A stretch of DNA of 64,000 bases from Alphaproteobacteria bacterium (GCA_016757515.1 JAERIN010000001.1:78505-142504); one strand, 5' to 3'. Counted from the first letter of the stretch, positions 43,234 through 50,990 are shown. The notes: generated by a model not told the origin, from the letters alone. Translations and numbers: made by a program.

Positions 43234-44955
43234 CTATACCCGCAGCACGTGGACAATCGTCTGGGGCCGGACCTTCATGGCGCGGCGGAAGAAGGCCTTG
43301 GCCGCGCGGGCGACGGCGTCCTCCACCTTTTCGTCGTCCGCCCGCGCGCGGTCCGACAGGCCCGCGACCTCGGCCTCCACCGCGTCGTACAGATCGTCCA
43401 GAATGTCCGCGTCCCCCTCCAGCCGGTCGTCCAGCAGGCCTATGGTGTCCACGCGCGGCTCGCCCAGCAGGGCCCCCGCGCGGTCCAGAACGAGGCTGAT
43501 GTGCACCACGCCCTCCGCCGCCGCGCGCCGCCGCTCCCCTATGGCCGCGTGCTCGGCGTCTATAATGCGCCCCCCGACCTCCACGGCCAGAAGGCCCGTG
43601 GGCACCTCCCCCACCACGCCCGGCGCGTCGCCGTCCAGGCGGATGACCGCGCCGTTTGCGGGCACGATGACCTTTGGTCCCTTCTTGCGCGCGCGGGCGA
43701 GGGCGGCCTGCGCCTCCAGCATGGCGGGCTCCCCGTGCACGGGGACCACGATGGCGGGGCGGAGAAGGTCGTACATGCGGGCGATGTCCCCCTGGCGCGG
43801 GTGGCCGGAGACGTGGATGACCCCTTCCGCCTCCGCCGGGGTGACGACGGCCACGCCCCGCTGGGCCAGCAAGTTCTGCACGCGCAAGATGGCCTTCTCG
43901 TTGCCCGGTATCATGCGCGAGGAGTAGATGACGGTGTCCCCGCCCTCCAGCCGCACGCCTGCGAAGTTCCCGCCTGCTATGCGGGTCAGGGCCGCGCGCT
44001 CCTCACCCTGGGAGCCGGTGACGAGGAGGACGATTTTGTCCCGCGCCGTGCGCTCCAGGTCGTCCTCGGCCAGGAATGCGGGCACCCCGTCCATGTACCC
44101 CAGCTTCTCCGCCGCGGCGATCATCTTGTGGAAACTGCGCCCCACGACGCAGACCTTGCGCCCGCAGGCGTGGGCGGCGCGGGCGACGTTCACCACCCGG
44201 CCGATGTTGGAGGAAAAGCCCGTGACGGCGATGCGGTGCTTGCATTTCTTGAACGCGGCCAGCAGGCCTTCGTACACCTCCGCCTCTGAGGGCGTCGTGC
44301 CCTCCACCTGGGCGTTGGTGGAGTCCCCGATGTATGCCAAGACACCCTCATCCCCCGCGCGCTTGAGCATCCCCTCGTCCGTGGTCCAGCCCACGGGCGG
44401 CGTCGGGTCCAGGTTCCAGTCGGCGGAGTGGTACACGCGCCCGCGGGGCGTGTCTATGATGAGGCCCACGGCCTCCGGTATGGAGTGCGCGACGGGGACG
44501 CAGGTCGCCGCGAAGGGCCCCAGGGCCGAGGTGGAGCCCGGCCTGACGATGGTCACGGGCGCCCCGCGCACGCCCCGGTCGCGGAACTTGTTGTACAGTA
44601 TGGCCTCCGTGAAGGCGGTGCAGTAGATCGGCGGCCGTCCCAGACGCTCCCACAGGTACGCGGTCGCGCCCACGTGGTCCTCGTGCGCGTGGGTGACGAT
44701 GAGGGCCTCAAGGCGGCCCGGGTTGCGCTCAATATAGGTCGGGTCGGGGAGGAGGATGTCCACCCCCGGCTGCGTGTCGTCCGCAAAGCCAATGCCGCAG
44801 TCGGCCAGGAGCCAGCGCCCGTCGCACATGTAGAGGTTGAGGTTCACCCCGAACTGCTCCGACCCCCCCAGGGGGCAGAAGTGCAGGCCTTCGTCGTACG
44901 GGGTTGGGGTGGGTGCGGTTTTGGGGCCCGCGGCGCCCTTGCGTGTTTTTGCCAT
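43234..44955 (-). CDS. rnj: Ribonuclease J
   Basis: 573 residues. Metallo-beta-lactamase/beta-CASP ribonuclease with endo- and 5'-3' exonuclease activity. Zinc motif LIVTHAHEDHVGA (His89, His91, Asp93, His94), later the GYGDSTNA-like YIGDSTNAQVEGTTPSE, RIAVTGFSSNIGRV, LLVTGSQGE and VHVSGHP-type IHVSGHPRQGD. The ATG has no Shine-Dalgarno site; TACACA lies 8 nt upstream. Its first seven codons and upstream promoter are duplicated at 46107-46141. Confidence 0.92.
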   Translation of the reverse strand: MAKTRKGAAGPKTAPTPTPYDEGLHFCPLGGSEQFGVNLNLYMCDGRWLLADCGIGFADDTQPGVDILLPDPTYIERNPGRLEALIVTHAHEDHVGATAYLWERLGRPPIYCTAFTEAILYNKFRDRGVRGAPVTIVRPGSTSALGPFAATCVPVAHSIPEAVGLIIDTPRGRVYHSADWNLDPTPPVGWTTDEGMLKRAGDEGVLAYIGDSTNAQVEGTTPSEAEVYEGLLAAFKKCKHRIAVTGFSSNIGRVVNVARAAHACGRKVCVVGRSFHKMIAAAEKLGYMDGVPAFLAEDDLERTARDKIVLLVTGSQGEERAALTRIAGGNFAGVRLEGGDTVIYSSRMIPGNEKAILRVQNLLAQRGVAVVTPAEAEGVIHVSGHPRQGDIARMYDLLRPAIVVPVHGEPAMLEAQAALARARKKGPKVIVPANGAVIRLDGDAPGVVGEVPTGLLAVEVGGRIIDAEHAAIGERRRAAAEGVVHISLVLDRAGALLGEPRVDTIGLLDDRLEGDADILDDLYDAVEAEVAGLSDRARADDEKVEDAVARAAKAFFRRAMKVRPQTIVHVLRV

Positions 44956-44969
44956 AGGGGGGGTGTGTA
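44935..44969. repeat. Direct repeat copy 1 (rnj head)
   Basis: About 35 bp covering the start of rnj and its -10 region (GCCCTTGCGTGTTTTTGC then ATAGGGGG). A copy with three or four differences lies at 46107-46141, bracketing a 1.1-kb low-GC island. Confidence 0.65.
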
Positions 44970-45038
44970 GCCCACCGCCGCCCGGAAGTCCAGGGACTCT
45001 TTACCTGCCTCATACAAAGGGCGTATCCTGGAAGGACC

Positions 45039-45659
45039 ATGGCACCCGAGGAGCCCTTTGACCCCTGCGCCTTCCGCCTCCATCTCGACCAAGACCAGAA
45101 TCTCCAAGACCGGTCCGGGAAGTGGGTCACATATTCAGGTGCCTTGGCAATAAGAGACGCGCCCTGGTTTGCAATTGATATGCAGCACATTGGGATGCTG
45201 GACGTAGAATTCATTGCAAGAGAAATTATAACAATAAATATATTCGAACAACAACGGATGGGTATTAATGTAGAAAATAATTTTTCATACCCCACGACAA
45301 CTCTCTGTCTTTTGAAGTTGTGGATATTTGGATTATATGAATTATTAAGGAGTTTTAGGGAACATATCTCAAAAGAAAAGAAAAAAGATTTCATATATCC
45401 TTATGAAAAATTAGAAAATGTTTTTTCTATACTAGAAATTATAAGGATGCCACTTGCAAAGTACCAATTAAATAAAGAGAGAGATTCTATATTCTGGGAA
45501 CCTCCTCATTTTGACCCTTATAACAAGAGAATAGGGTGGGAAATTCCATTATATAAGAAGCAACAAAGGCGATTCATATCAAGAAGAGAAATATCGGACC
45601 TATTGCTTGATTCTCTTTCTAAGATACATGAGAAAAAATCTCAAAATGGCCAAAATTGA
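45039..45659 (+). CDS. Hypothetical accessory protein, low GC
   Basis: 206 residues behind GGAAGGA. The first ~40 codons are GC-rich (EPFDPCAFRLHLDQDQNLQD), the rest very AT-rich (Ile, Lys, Asn, Phe codons), so the gene looks chimeric. A hydrophobic LCLLKLWIFGLYELLRSF helix may touch a membrane; the remainder is charged and helical (REHISKEKKKDFIYPYEKLE). No signal peptide or known domain. It lies in the island bracketed by rnj-head repeats and its DNA is foreign in composition. Confidence 0.6.
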   Translation: MAPEEPFDPCAFRLHLDQDQNLQDRSGKWVTYSGALAIRDAPWFAIDMQHIGMLDVEFIAREIITINIFEQQRMGINVENNFSYPTTTLCLLKLWIFGLYELLRSFREHISKEKKKDFIYPYEKLENVFSILEIIRMPLAKYQLNKERDSIFWEPPHFDPYNKRIGWEIPLYKKQQRRFISRREISDLLLDSLSKIHEKKSQNGQN

Positions 45660-45725
45660 CATAGACCCCATAAGTGTTTCTCTAGGGGGCAGGGTTTACG
45701 CGAAATTCTCTGTGCGCACAAGGGA

Positions 45726-46025
45726 CTATCTGTGTTTCTCGTAGCAGTCAGAACCTTTTGCAATCATGCAACAAATGTAGCTCCAATCGCTGTTATTAGA
45801 AAGGTTTTTCTCGCTCGCATATCCCCAGGCCATATTTCCGCAAGATTCTAACCCTTTGGTTTCTCCGATGTAATACTCATTGCCATTCGGAAAATAGAAA
45901 TAAACATTATATTCCGCTTGCTCGATCTGATCGCATGTAAAGTCAGAATATTCTTGACATTCATCTTTGCAAGACGCAAGGAATAGACAAGACACAAAAA
46001 TCAAAAAAATCACATATGAACGCAT
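45726..46025 (-). CDS. Cysteine-rich putative lipoprotein, low GC
   Basis: 99 residues from ATG 46025. Signal MRSYVIFLIFVSCLFLASC with a LASC lipobox, then a small domain with seven more cysteines (KDECQEY, FTCDQIE, LESCGNM, YICCMI, SDCYEKH), likely disulfide-bonded in the periplasm. AT-rich and inside the rnj-head-flanked island. No family recognised. Confidence 0.6.
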   Translation of the reverse strand: MRSYVIFLIFVSCLFLASCKDECQEYSDFTCDQIEQAEYNVYFYFPNGNEYYIGETKGLESCGNMAWGYASEKNLSNNSDWSYICCMIAKGSDCYEKHR

Positions 46026-46106
46026 GAACACGGTCTATAAATCCTTTTTATTTTCATGTAATGGATAATAATTCAATATAAAAAATGAAATTTTAGAACC
46101 TGCCAA

Positions 46107-46141
46107 GCCCTTGCGTGTTTTTGCTATAGGGGGCGGTGTAT
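46107..46141. repeat. Direct repeat copy 2 (rnj head duplicate)
   Basis: Imperfect copy of 44935-44969: same GCCCTTGCGTGTTTTTGC stretch followed by TATAGGGGG. It has no rnj gene attached and marks the far edge of the low-GC island. Confidence 0.65.
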
Positions 46142-46162
46142 AGAGCACCTGGGGCGGGGAGT

Positions 46163-46393
46163 CTACCCTTTATATCTCTTGAGGATATCGCGCTTCGCCC
46201 GCTCATACTCCTTGTCGGAGATAAGGCCCTGGTCCCGCGCGGTCTTTAGGTCCGTCAACTCCTGCCCCATGGTGGCCGAGCTCTGTGACACCTGGGTCTT
46301 TGCGCCCCCGCCGCCGCAGCCCGCCAGGGGCAGGGCCAGGGACAAGGACAGGGCAATCGCGGCCAGGGGGAGCAGCAGGGCAAAGCGGGTCAT
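46163..46393 (-). CDS. SHOCT-domain lipoprotein
   Basis: 76 residues. Signal MTRFALLLPLAAIALSLSLA with a PLAGC lipobox, then a short linker and a SHOCT-like domain LTDLKTARDQGLISDKEYERAKRDIL (the 'L..L...G.I....Y...K..IL' pattern). ATG 46393 follows CGGAGG by 8 nt. SHOCT domains are short interaction modules of unknown function. Its 5' part and leader recur at 47482-47599. Confidence 0.75.
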   Translation of the reverse strand: MTRFALLLPLAAIALSLSLALPLAGCGGGGAKTQVSQSSATMGQELTDLKTARDQGLISDKEYERAKRDILKRYKG

Positions 46394-46476
46394 GGGCGGG
46401 GCCTCCGTGAATGAGCCAGGGGGGCCAGTGTAGGCCCCCGTGCGGGGGATGTCCATGGCCCGCCGAGATCTAATGC
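46358..46476. repeat. Direct repeat copy A (SHOCT lipoprotein head)
   Basis: About 119 bp holding the first codons, ribosome-binding site and upstream region of the SHOCT lipoprotein gene. About 90 % identical to 47482-47599 by eye. The two copies bracket the AT-rich fkbM-type gene. Confidence 0.75.
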
Positions 46477-46628
46477 TCATCATACCCCAAACGCAAATGT
46501 GAACGGAGGGCCTGGCGCAGACCGCATGATGGTGGTATTGCATTCACACGGCGAGCCACATTATTAGGTCATTTTATAAACCCCACAATGGTCCTGGATC
46601 TTTCGGCGCTTCAGAGGGGCATTTACTG

Positions 46629-47399
46629 ATGCAAATATTACGGAAATTATTTAATATTCCAAAGGGCTTCTTCAAGGAATCTCCCAGCCTACGTTCAGAA
46701 ATTGAAAATATAAAGTCATATATTATTGATCCAAATCGACCTTTATCTATAAAGACAGGAGAAAAGTTCTATCTACCTAATAGGCTAGAGGACTTCATCC
46801 AGAGTCAAATAGCCACAAGTCGTGACTTTTATGAAAAAAAAAGAATTTTGAAATTTGGTCAATATATAAAAGAAAGAAGCTGTATAATTGATGTAGGCGC
46901 AAACATAGGAAATCATAGCATATATTGGGCAATCCATAAAAAAGCCAAACGTATTTATGCCTTCGAACCCATAAAAGAAAACTTTTCTTTACTTGAAAAA
47001 AATATAAAATTAAACAATTTATCGGGCATAGTCTCATGCTTTAATTGTGGATTGGGCCGTTCCAAAGGGAAGGCTGAAACTGATTATTTCAATCCTTGCA
47101 ACAGGGGCGCAACATCTTTGATTGAATCGGACAAAGGCGATATAGATCTTGCGTCTTTGGACATTATCTTAAAAGACATAAAACCAGATTGCGTTAATTT
47201 TATTAAAATAGATGTAGAGGGCTTTGAAGAAAATGTTCTCATTGGAGCACAAGAAACAATTCAAAAATTTTTTCCTGTACTGTGGATTGAAACGTTTGCA
47301 AATAACAGAGAGCGCGTTTTTCGCCTTCTAGATCAAATGGGATACACAATAGAAAGAAAATCTGGAAAAAATAATTACCTGTTTCTGCCTAGAAAATAG
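46629..47399 (+). CDS. FkbM-family methyltransferase, low-GC island
   Basis: 256 residues. SAM-binding SCIIDVGANIGNHSIYWA, AFEPIKENFSLLEKNIKLNN, and the family's INFIKIDVEGFEENVLIGA-type signature (FIKIDVEGFEENVLIGA). FkbM enzymes O-methylate sugars, polyketides or glycans; substrate here is unknown. The gene is strikingly AT-rich against the GC-rich chromosome and lies between two copies of the SHOCT-gene head, good evidence of recent transfer. Confidence 0.85.
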   Translation: MQILRKLFNIPKGFFKESPSLRSEIENIKSYIIDPNRPLSIKTGEKFYLPNRLEDFIQSQIATSRDFYEKKRILKFGQYIKERSCIIDVGANIGNHSIYWAIHKKAKRIYAFEPIKENFSLLEKNIKLNNLSGIVSCFNCGLGRSKGKAETDYFNPCNRGATSLIESDKGDIDLASLDIILKDIKPDCVNFIKIDVEGFEENVLIGAQETIQKFFPVLWIETFANNRERVFRLLDQMGYTIERKSGKNNYLFLPRK

Positions 47400-47481
47400 A
47401 CTCAATAATCGAGTGTTGCGTTGGGAGGGAACACGAAGGAATACATGCTCTATGTGCGGGATGCTATAGGGCCAGGGCCAG

Positions 47482-47599
47482 CGCGGCCAGGGGGAGCAAA
47501 AGGGCAAAGCGCGTCATGGGCGGGGCCTTCCGTGAATGAGCCAGGGGGGCCAGTCTAGGCCACTGCGCGGGGGATGTCCAGGGGCCGAAGGCTCTAATG
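47482..47599. repeat. Direct repeat copy B (SHOCT lipoprotein head duplicate)
   Basis: Partial copy of 46358-46476. On the minus strand it still encodes MTRFALL...PLAALALAL before a TAG, so it is a truncated, non-functional gene start. Confidence 0.75.
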
Positions 47600-47671
47600 C
47601 CCTGCGTTGTCCTCGGCAATGTGCGGGGCCAGGGAGCGCCAGCCGGGGTGGTAGTAGAGGGTCAGGGCCAT
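47594..47671 (-). pseudogene. Gene stub, possible glutathione S-transferase N-terminus
   Basis: A 25-codon frame starting 2 nt after the argF stop: MALTLYYHPGWRSLAPHIAE, then DNAGH and stop. The 'LYY.PG..SLAPHI' stretch matches the first strand and helix of glutathione S-transferases. It stops where the SHOCT-head duplicate begins, as expected if the insertion removed the rest of the gene. Confidence 0.35.
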
Positions 47672-47673
47672 CT

Positions 47674-48597
47674 TCAAAAATCCACTTTGCGTTGTCCGAC
47701 GGACACGCCGGCCTCCTCCAGGCACCAGGCCAGGATGGCCTTTTGCACGTGCGCGCGGTTCTCGGCCTCGTCATAAATCGCGCTGGCGGGGGACTTGGCG
47801 ACCTCCTCGGACACCTCCTCCCACTCATGCATGGGCAGGCAGTGCGTGAACATGGCCCCCGGCGCGGCGCGGGCCATCAGGGCGGCGTTGACCTGGAAGG
47901 GCCAGAACTTGGCGATGTCCTTGCCCTCCTGCCCCATGGAGACCCAGGTGTCCGTCACCAGGACGTCCGCCCCGGCGGCGGCCTCGCCCGCATCCGCTGT
48001 CACCCGCGCGCCAGGGGGCACGCGGGCGTGCAGGTCCTCGGGCAGGGCCAGGACCAGGTCATAGCCAAACAGGGGCGCGGCCTCCACGTATGTGCTGGCG
48101 ACGTTGTTGAAGTCCCCAAACCACGCGACCTTCAGCCCCTCCACGCGCCCGCAGCGCTCCTCCATGGTCATCACGGACGCCATAATTTGGCACGGGTGGG
48201 AGCGGTCCGTCATGGCGTTGATGACCGGGACGGAGGCGTGGCGGGCCAGTTCGGACAGCGCGGCGTGGTCGCTCATCCGCACCATCACCGCGTCTACATA
48301 GCGGCTCAGCACCTGCGCCGTGGCCTCCAGGCTCTCCGCCCCGCCCAGCTGGCTTTCCTCTTTGCTCAGGGCGATCGTGTGCCCGCCCAGCTGCTTCATC
48401 GCCACCTCAAACGACACGCGCGTGCGGGTGGAGCGCTTGTCAAACAGCATGGCCAGCGTGAGGCCGCTGAGCAGCTGCGGCGGGGAGAACTTCAGGCGCT
48501 TTAAGTCCCGCGCGCGGCGGACAATGCCGCGCAGAACGCCCGGGTCCACATCGGGCAGGTTGATAAAGTGGCGGGGGGGCTTGGGTGCGTGCGTCAT
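47674..48597 (-). CDS. argF: Ornithine carbamoyltransferase
   Basis: 307 residues from ATG 48597. Carbamoylates ornithine to citrulline in arginine synthesis. Carbamoyl-phosphate motif FDKRSTRTRVSFE, then DRSHPCQIMA and C-terminal FTHCLPMHEWEEV are diagnostic. TATGCT lies 6 nt before the ATG with no Shine-Dalgarno site. argD, often upstream, is not here. Confidence 0.93.
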   Translation of the reverse strand: MTHAPKPPRHFINLPDVDPGVLRGIVRRARDLKRLKFSPPQLLSGLTLAMLFDKRSTRTRVSFEVAMKQLGGHTIALSKEESQLGGAESLEATAQVLSRYVDAVMVRMSDHAALSELARHASVPVINAMTDRSHPCQIMASVMTMEERCGRVEGLKVAWFGDFNNVASTYVEAAPLFGYDLVLALPEDLHARVPPGARVTADAGEAAAGADVLVTDTWVSMGQEGKDIAKFWPFQVNAALMARAAPGAMFTHCLPMHEWEEVSEEVAKSPASAIYDEAENRAHVQKAILAWCLEEAGVSVGQRKVDF

Positions 48598-48640
48598 CTG
48601 CGGAGCATAACGCGCGGCGGGCGCAAGATAAAGGGTGCAC

Positions 48641-48658
48641 ACCACAACCTATTGTGGT
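48641..48658. promoter_or_regulatory. Inverted repeat between argF and the divergent gene
   Basis: ACCACAA, CCTA, TTGTGGT: 7-bp arms over a 4-nt centre, overlapping the -10 element of the rightward gene. Possible operator. Confidence 0.4.
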
Positions 48659-48661
48659 AGC

Positions 48662-48943
48662 ATGCGCCCCATGCTGTGGTGGGGCACCAAAAAGCCTAAG
48701 GCGAAGTCTAAGGCACCGAAAGACAAGAGCGCGGCCCTGCGCGCCCAGGCCCTGGCGAACGCGCGCGCAGCGCGGGAGGCGATAGGGCAGGACACGCTGG
48801 ACCGCGTCGCCGAGGCCATGGCGCGGCGGCAGCGGGGGGAGCACGAGACAGCCGCGACGCGGCAGGCGCGGGCGCGGATCGCGGACGCAGAGGCCGAGCG
48901 CGTGGTCCAGGGCTTGCTGGACATGATCAAGAGGCAAGACTGA
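48662..48943 (+). CDS. Small basic hypothetical protein
   Basis: 93 residues. Start ATG 48662 is 6 nt after TATTGT (a second ATG is at 48671). A Trp pair (MLWWGTKKPKAKSKAPKDKS) then charged helices rich in Ala, Arg and Glu (ALRAQALANARAAREAIGQD; TRQARARIADAEAERVVQGL). No signal or family recognised. An ACCACAA/TTGTGGT hairpin (48641-48658) overlaps its -10 box and lies in the divergent argF promoter region. Confidence 0.6.
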   Translation: MRPMLWWGTKKPKAKSKAPKDKSAALRAQALANARAAREAIGQDTLDRVAEAMARRQRGEHETAATRQARARIADAEAERVVQGLLDMIKRQD

Positions 48944-48981
48944 TTTTGCGCTCCGCCCGCGGGGTGTGTTAGGGTAAGAGG

Positions 48982-48998
48982 CTTTTTGCAGCAAAAAG
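48982..48998. promoter_or_regulatory. Perfect 17-nt palindrome before the DUF1150 gene
   Basis: CTTTTTGC, A, GCAAAAAG, ending 14 nt before the ATG and running into the AAGGGAG ribosome-binding site. Could be an operator or, as RNA, a hairpin that masks the ribosome-binding site. Confidence 0.45.
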
Positions 48999-49012
48999 GG
49001 AGACACAGCACC

Positions 49013-49267
49013 ATGGTGACCATATCCGGAGGCATGCGAGAGCACGCGGACGTCGTGAGTGCCCTCAAGGGCCTGACAGACCGGGACTTCCGCTTTTTCG
49101 GCGTGGGGCAACTGGCCTACATCCGCCCCGTGCGGATCGAGGGCGAGGTCCGCTATGCCGTCTGCGGCGCGGACGGCACGCCCCTGACGGTCGTGAGCAG
49201 CGCGACGGAGGCGCAGGATATCCTGGCCCGCAACGCCATGGGCAGCGGGAGCGGGATGGTGCACTAG
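49013..49267 (+). CDS. DUF1150 family protein
   Basis: 84 residues. FFGVGQLAYIRPVRIEGEVRYAVCGADGTPLTVVSSATEAQDILARNAM is the family pattern (LG..ELAY.RPV......ADGT.L........A...N.M..V.VH), known almost only from alphaproteobacteria and often beside hsp20 genes. Function unknown. AAGGGAG precedes ATG 49013. Confidence 0.85.
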   Translation: MVTISGGMREHADVVSALKGLTDRDFRFFGVGQLAYIRPVRIEGEVRYAVCGADGTPLTVVSSATEAQDILARNAMGSGSGMVH

Positions 49268-49338
49268 CGCCCTTTACGCTGGGGCGCGGGTGTGCAACTG
49301 TGCGCCCACCAACCCAGCAAGCAGAAAGGCCCACGCCC

Positions 49339-49524
49339 ATGAACAAGATTCTCCTCCTCTTCCTGGCCATAGTGGCCCTGTCCGCCGCCGCCCTCTTCCT
49401 GGTGGGCCCCGGCGACAACGGCCCGACGGAAGCCCTGGAGGTTCCGCCCATGCCGGTGGAGCGCGCGGCCCCTGCGGGCATGGTGGCGGCCCCCGCGCCG
49501 GAAGAGGCCCCTGCAGAGCAATGA
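49339..49524 (+). CDS. Small membrane-anchored protein
   Basis: 61 residues: one N-terminal membrane segment (MNKILLLFLAIVALSAAALFLV) and a Pro/Ala/Glu-rich periplasmic tail (PEEAPAEQ). The stop overlaps the coaD start (ATGA), so the two are translationally coupled. No family recognised. Confidence 0.6.
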   Translation: MNKILLLFLAIVALSAAALFLVGPGDNGPTEALEVPPMPVERAAPAGMVAAPAPEEAPAEQ

Positions 49525-50039
49525 CCGCGGGCTCCCCCGGACGCGCGCCCCTCATAGCGCTCTACCCGGGGACCTTTGACCCCACGACACTTGGCCACAT
49601 GCACCTGATCCGCCGCGCAAGCCGCGTGGCGGACCGCCTTGTCATATCTGTCTTCGCCGGTTCGCGCAAAAAGCCCCTCTTCTCCCTTGAGGAGAGGGTG
49701 GCCATGGTCAGGGCAGACATCGCGCTGGTGGAGAACATGGGCTGCCCCATTGAGGTCACCGGCTTCTCGGGCCTCCTCGTCCGCCACGCGCGGGAGGTCG
49801 GGGCCTCGTGCGTCGTCCGGGGCCTGCGTGCCGTGTCGGATTTTGAGTATGAGTTCAAGATGACGGGGATGAACGCCCGCCTGGACCCGGGCATAGAGAC
49901 CCTCTTCCTGGCCGCCCCCGCGCGGTGGCAGTTTGTCTCCTCCACCTTCGTGCGCGAGATCGCCTCCCTGGGCGGAGACGTCTCCCGCTTCGTCACCAGG
50001 GCCACGGCCCAGCGCCTGGCCGAAAAGTTCCGGGTGTAG
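49521..50039 (+). CDS. coaD: Phosphopantetheine adenylyltransferase
   Basis: 172 residues. Makes dephospho-CoA. Nucleotidyl-transferase motif ALYPGTFDPTTLGHMHLI (the 'T..GH' signature), VVRGLRAVSDFEYEFKMTGMN and the FVSSTFVREIASLGGDVSRFV C-terminal segment. The ATG at 49521 overlaps the preceding stop; longer frames upstream are read from the small gene. Confidence 0.95.
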   Translation: MTAGSPGRAPLIALYPGTFDPTTLGHMHLIRRASRVADRLVISVFAGSRKKPLFSLEERVAMVRADIALVENMGCPIEVTGFSGLLVRHAREVGASCVVRGLRAVSDFEYEFKMTGMNARLDPGIETLFLAAPARWQFVSSTFVREIASLGGDVSRFVTRATAQRLAEKFRV

Positions 50040-50060
50040 AGCCCCGCCGCGCCCCTTTTC

Positions 50061-50089
50061 TTGACATACACGCAAAATCCCCGTACGCT
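50061..50089 (+). promoter_or_regulatory. Consensus-like sigma70 promoter of the accessory gene at 50187
   Basis: TTGACA (50061-50066), 17 bp, TACGCT (50084-50089). Leader about 90 nt. Confidence 0.7.
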
Positions 50090-50186
50090 GAAAGGGTACG
50101 CGTGGTGACAGGGCCAGCCTTATAAAGGCCCAGCGCAGCGCGGGCGGTGATAGTGTGTTCTTTAACCTTAGAGAAAGGGTGTGGTT

Positions 50187-50957
50187 ATGGCGGGTCATTT
50201 TCCTGAGATACAAACGGCTGAGCATGCCACTGCGCTTATGAAAAATATTATGGAAATGCTTGAGAAAGACCAGCGTCTTTCTATAGATCCATTGTACACT
50301 GATGTTACAGCCGCCCTGCTATCCGCGCAAGGCATTGACCCATTCAAACTTGATAATGAATTATATGCGCAGAGAGCAGAAGAATATCTATCAAATTTAG
50401 CAAAAAGAGCACAAGCGCAACAAGAAGATAAAGAAGAGATTTTTCCTGAAATGGACCCTGAAAAATTTAGGGGCTTCTTTTTCTTTTATGACAGTGACTA
50501 CAATCCCATTGGAAGTGCCGAGCAAGCTGAGGCGCTTGCTGCCACTGCACTCCAAAACTTGCAAGCGGCAAACAACGATCCAGATGATGCACCTGCCATC
50601 GCAAAAGCCGCTCAATTGTTCAATGATATCAAAGCGGCCGCCGAAGATTGTGGTTTTGATATTCCCAGCGTATACAGTTTAGACATCGGCGAGGGGTCTC
50701 CCGATGTGGCCCGTCTGGAGGAGGCGGAGGGTTATCGTGGATACAGAGACTGGAAGAAACAGCGGAGATCTCCCGATCCAGAATCACAGCCGCTGGGCGC
50801 GGCGGATGTTCTCTCCACAGAGGCAGGCCTGGCCACCGCGGGCCTGGTAGACACCTGGCACGTGACGATGGCAGGGGGGGGCAAAGTGGACTACTCTGCG
50901 CCGCCCCTGACAGGCATCGACCTCAACGGCATGACGCCGAAGGCGCCGGTGGTCTAG
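50187..50957 (+). CDS. Hypothetical accessory protein with GC-chimeric gene
   Basis: 256 residues from ATG 50187 behind GAGAAAGGGTGTGGTT. Acidic and helical (TAEHATALMKNIMEMLEKDQR; AQAQQEDKEEIFPEMDPEKF), with FRGFFFFYDSDYNPIGSAEQ in the middle. DNA up to about 50690 is low in GC and the last ~260 bases (QPLGAADVLSTEAGLATAGL onward) are as GC-rich as the chromosome. That points to fusion of a foreign gene to a native tail. No signal peptide or known domain. Confidence 0.6.
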   Translation: MAGHFPEIQTAEHATALMKNIMEMLEKDQRLSIDPLYTDVTAALLSAQGIDPFKLDNELYAQRAEEYLSNLAKRAQAQQEDKEEIFPEMDPEKFRGFFFFYDSDYNPIGSAEQAEALAATALQNLQAANNDPDDAPAIAKAAQLFNDIKAAAEDCGFDIPSVYSLDIGEGSPDVARLEEAEGYRGYRDWKKQRRSPDPESQPLGAADVLSTEAGLATAGLVDTWHVTMAGGGKVDYSAPPLTGIDLNGMTPKAPVV

Positions 50958-50990
50958 ACACCCCCGGCCCGGCGGGGCATAGTGCGTGCC

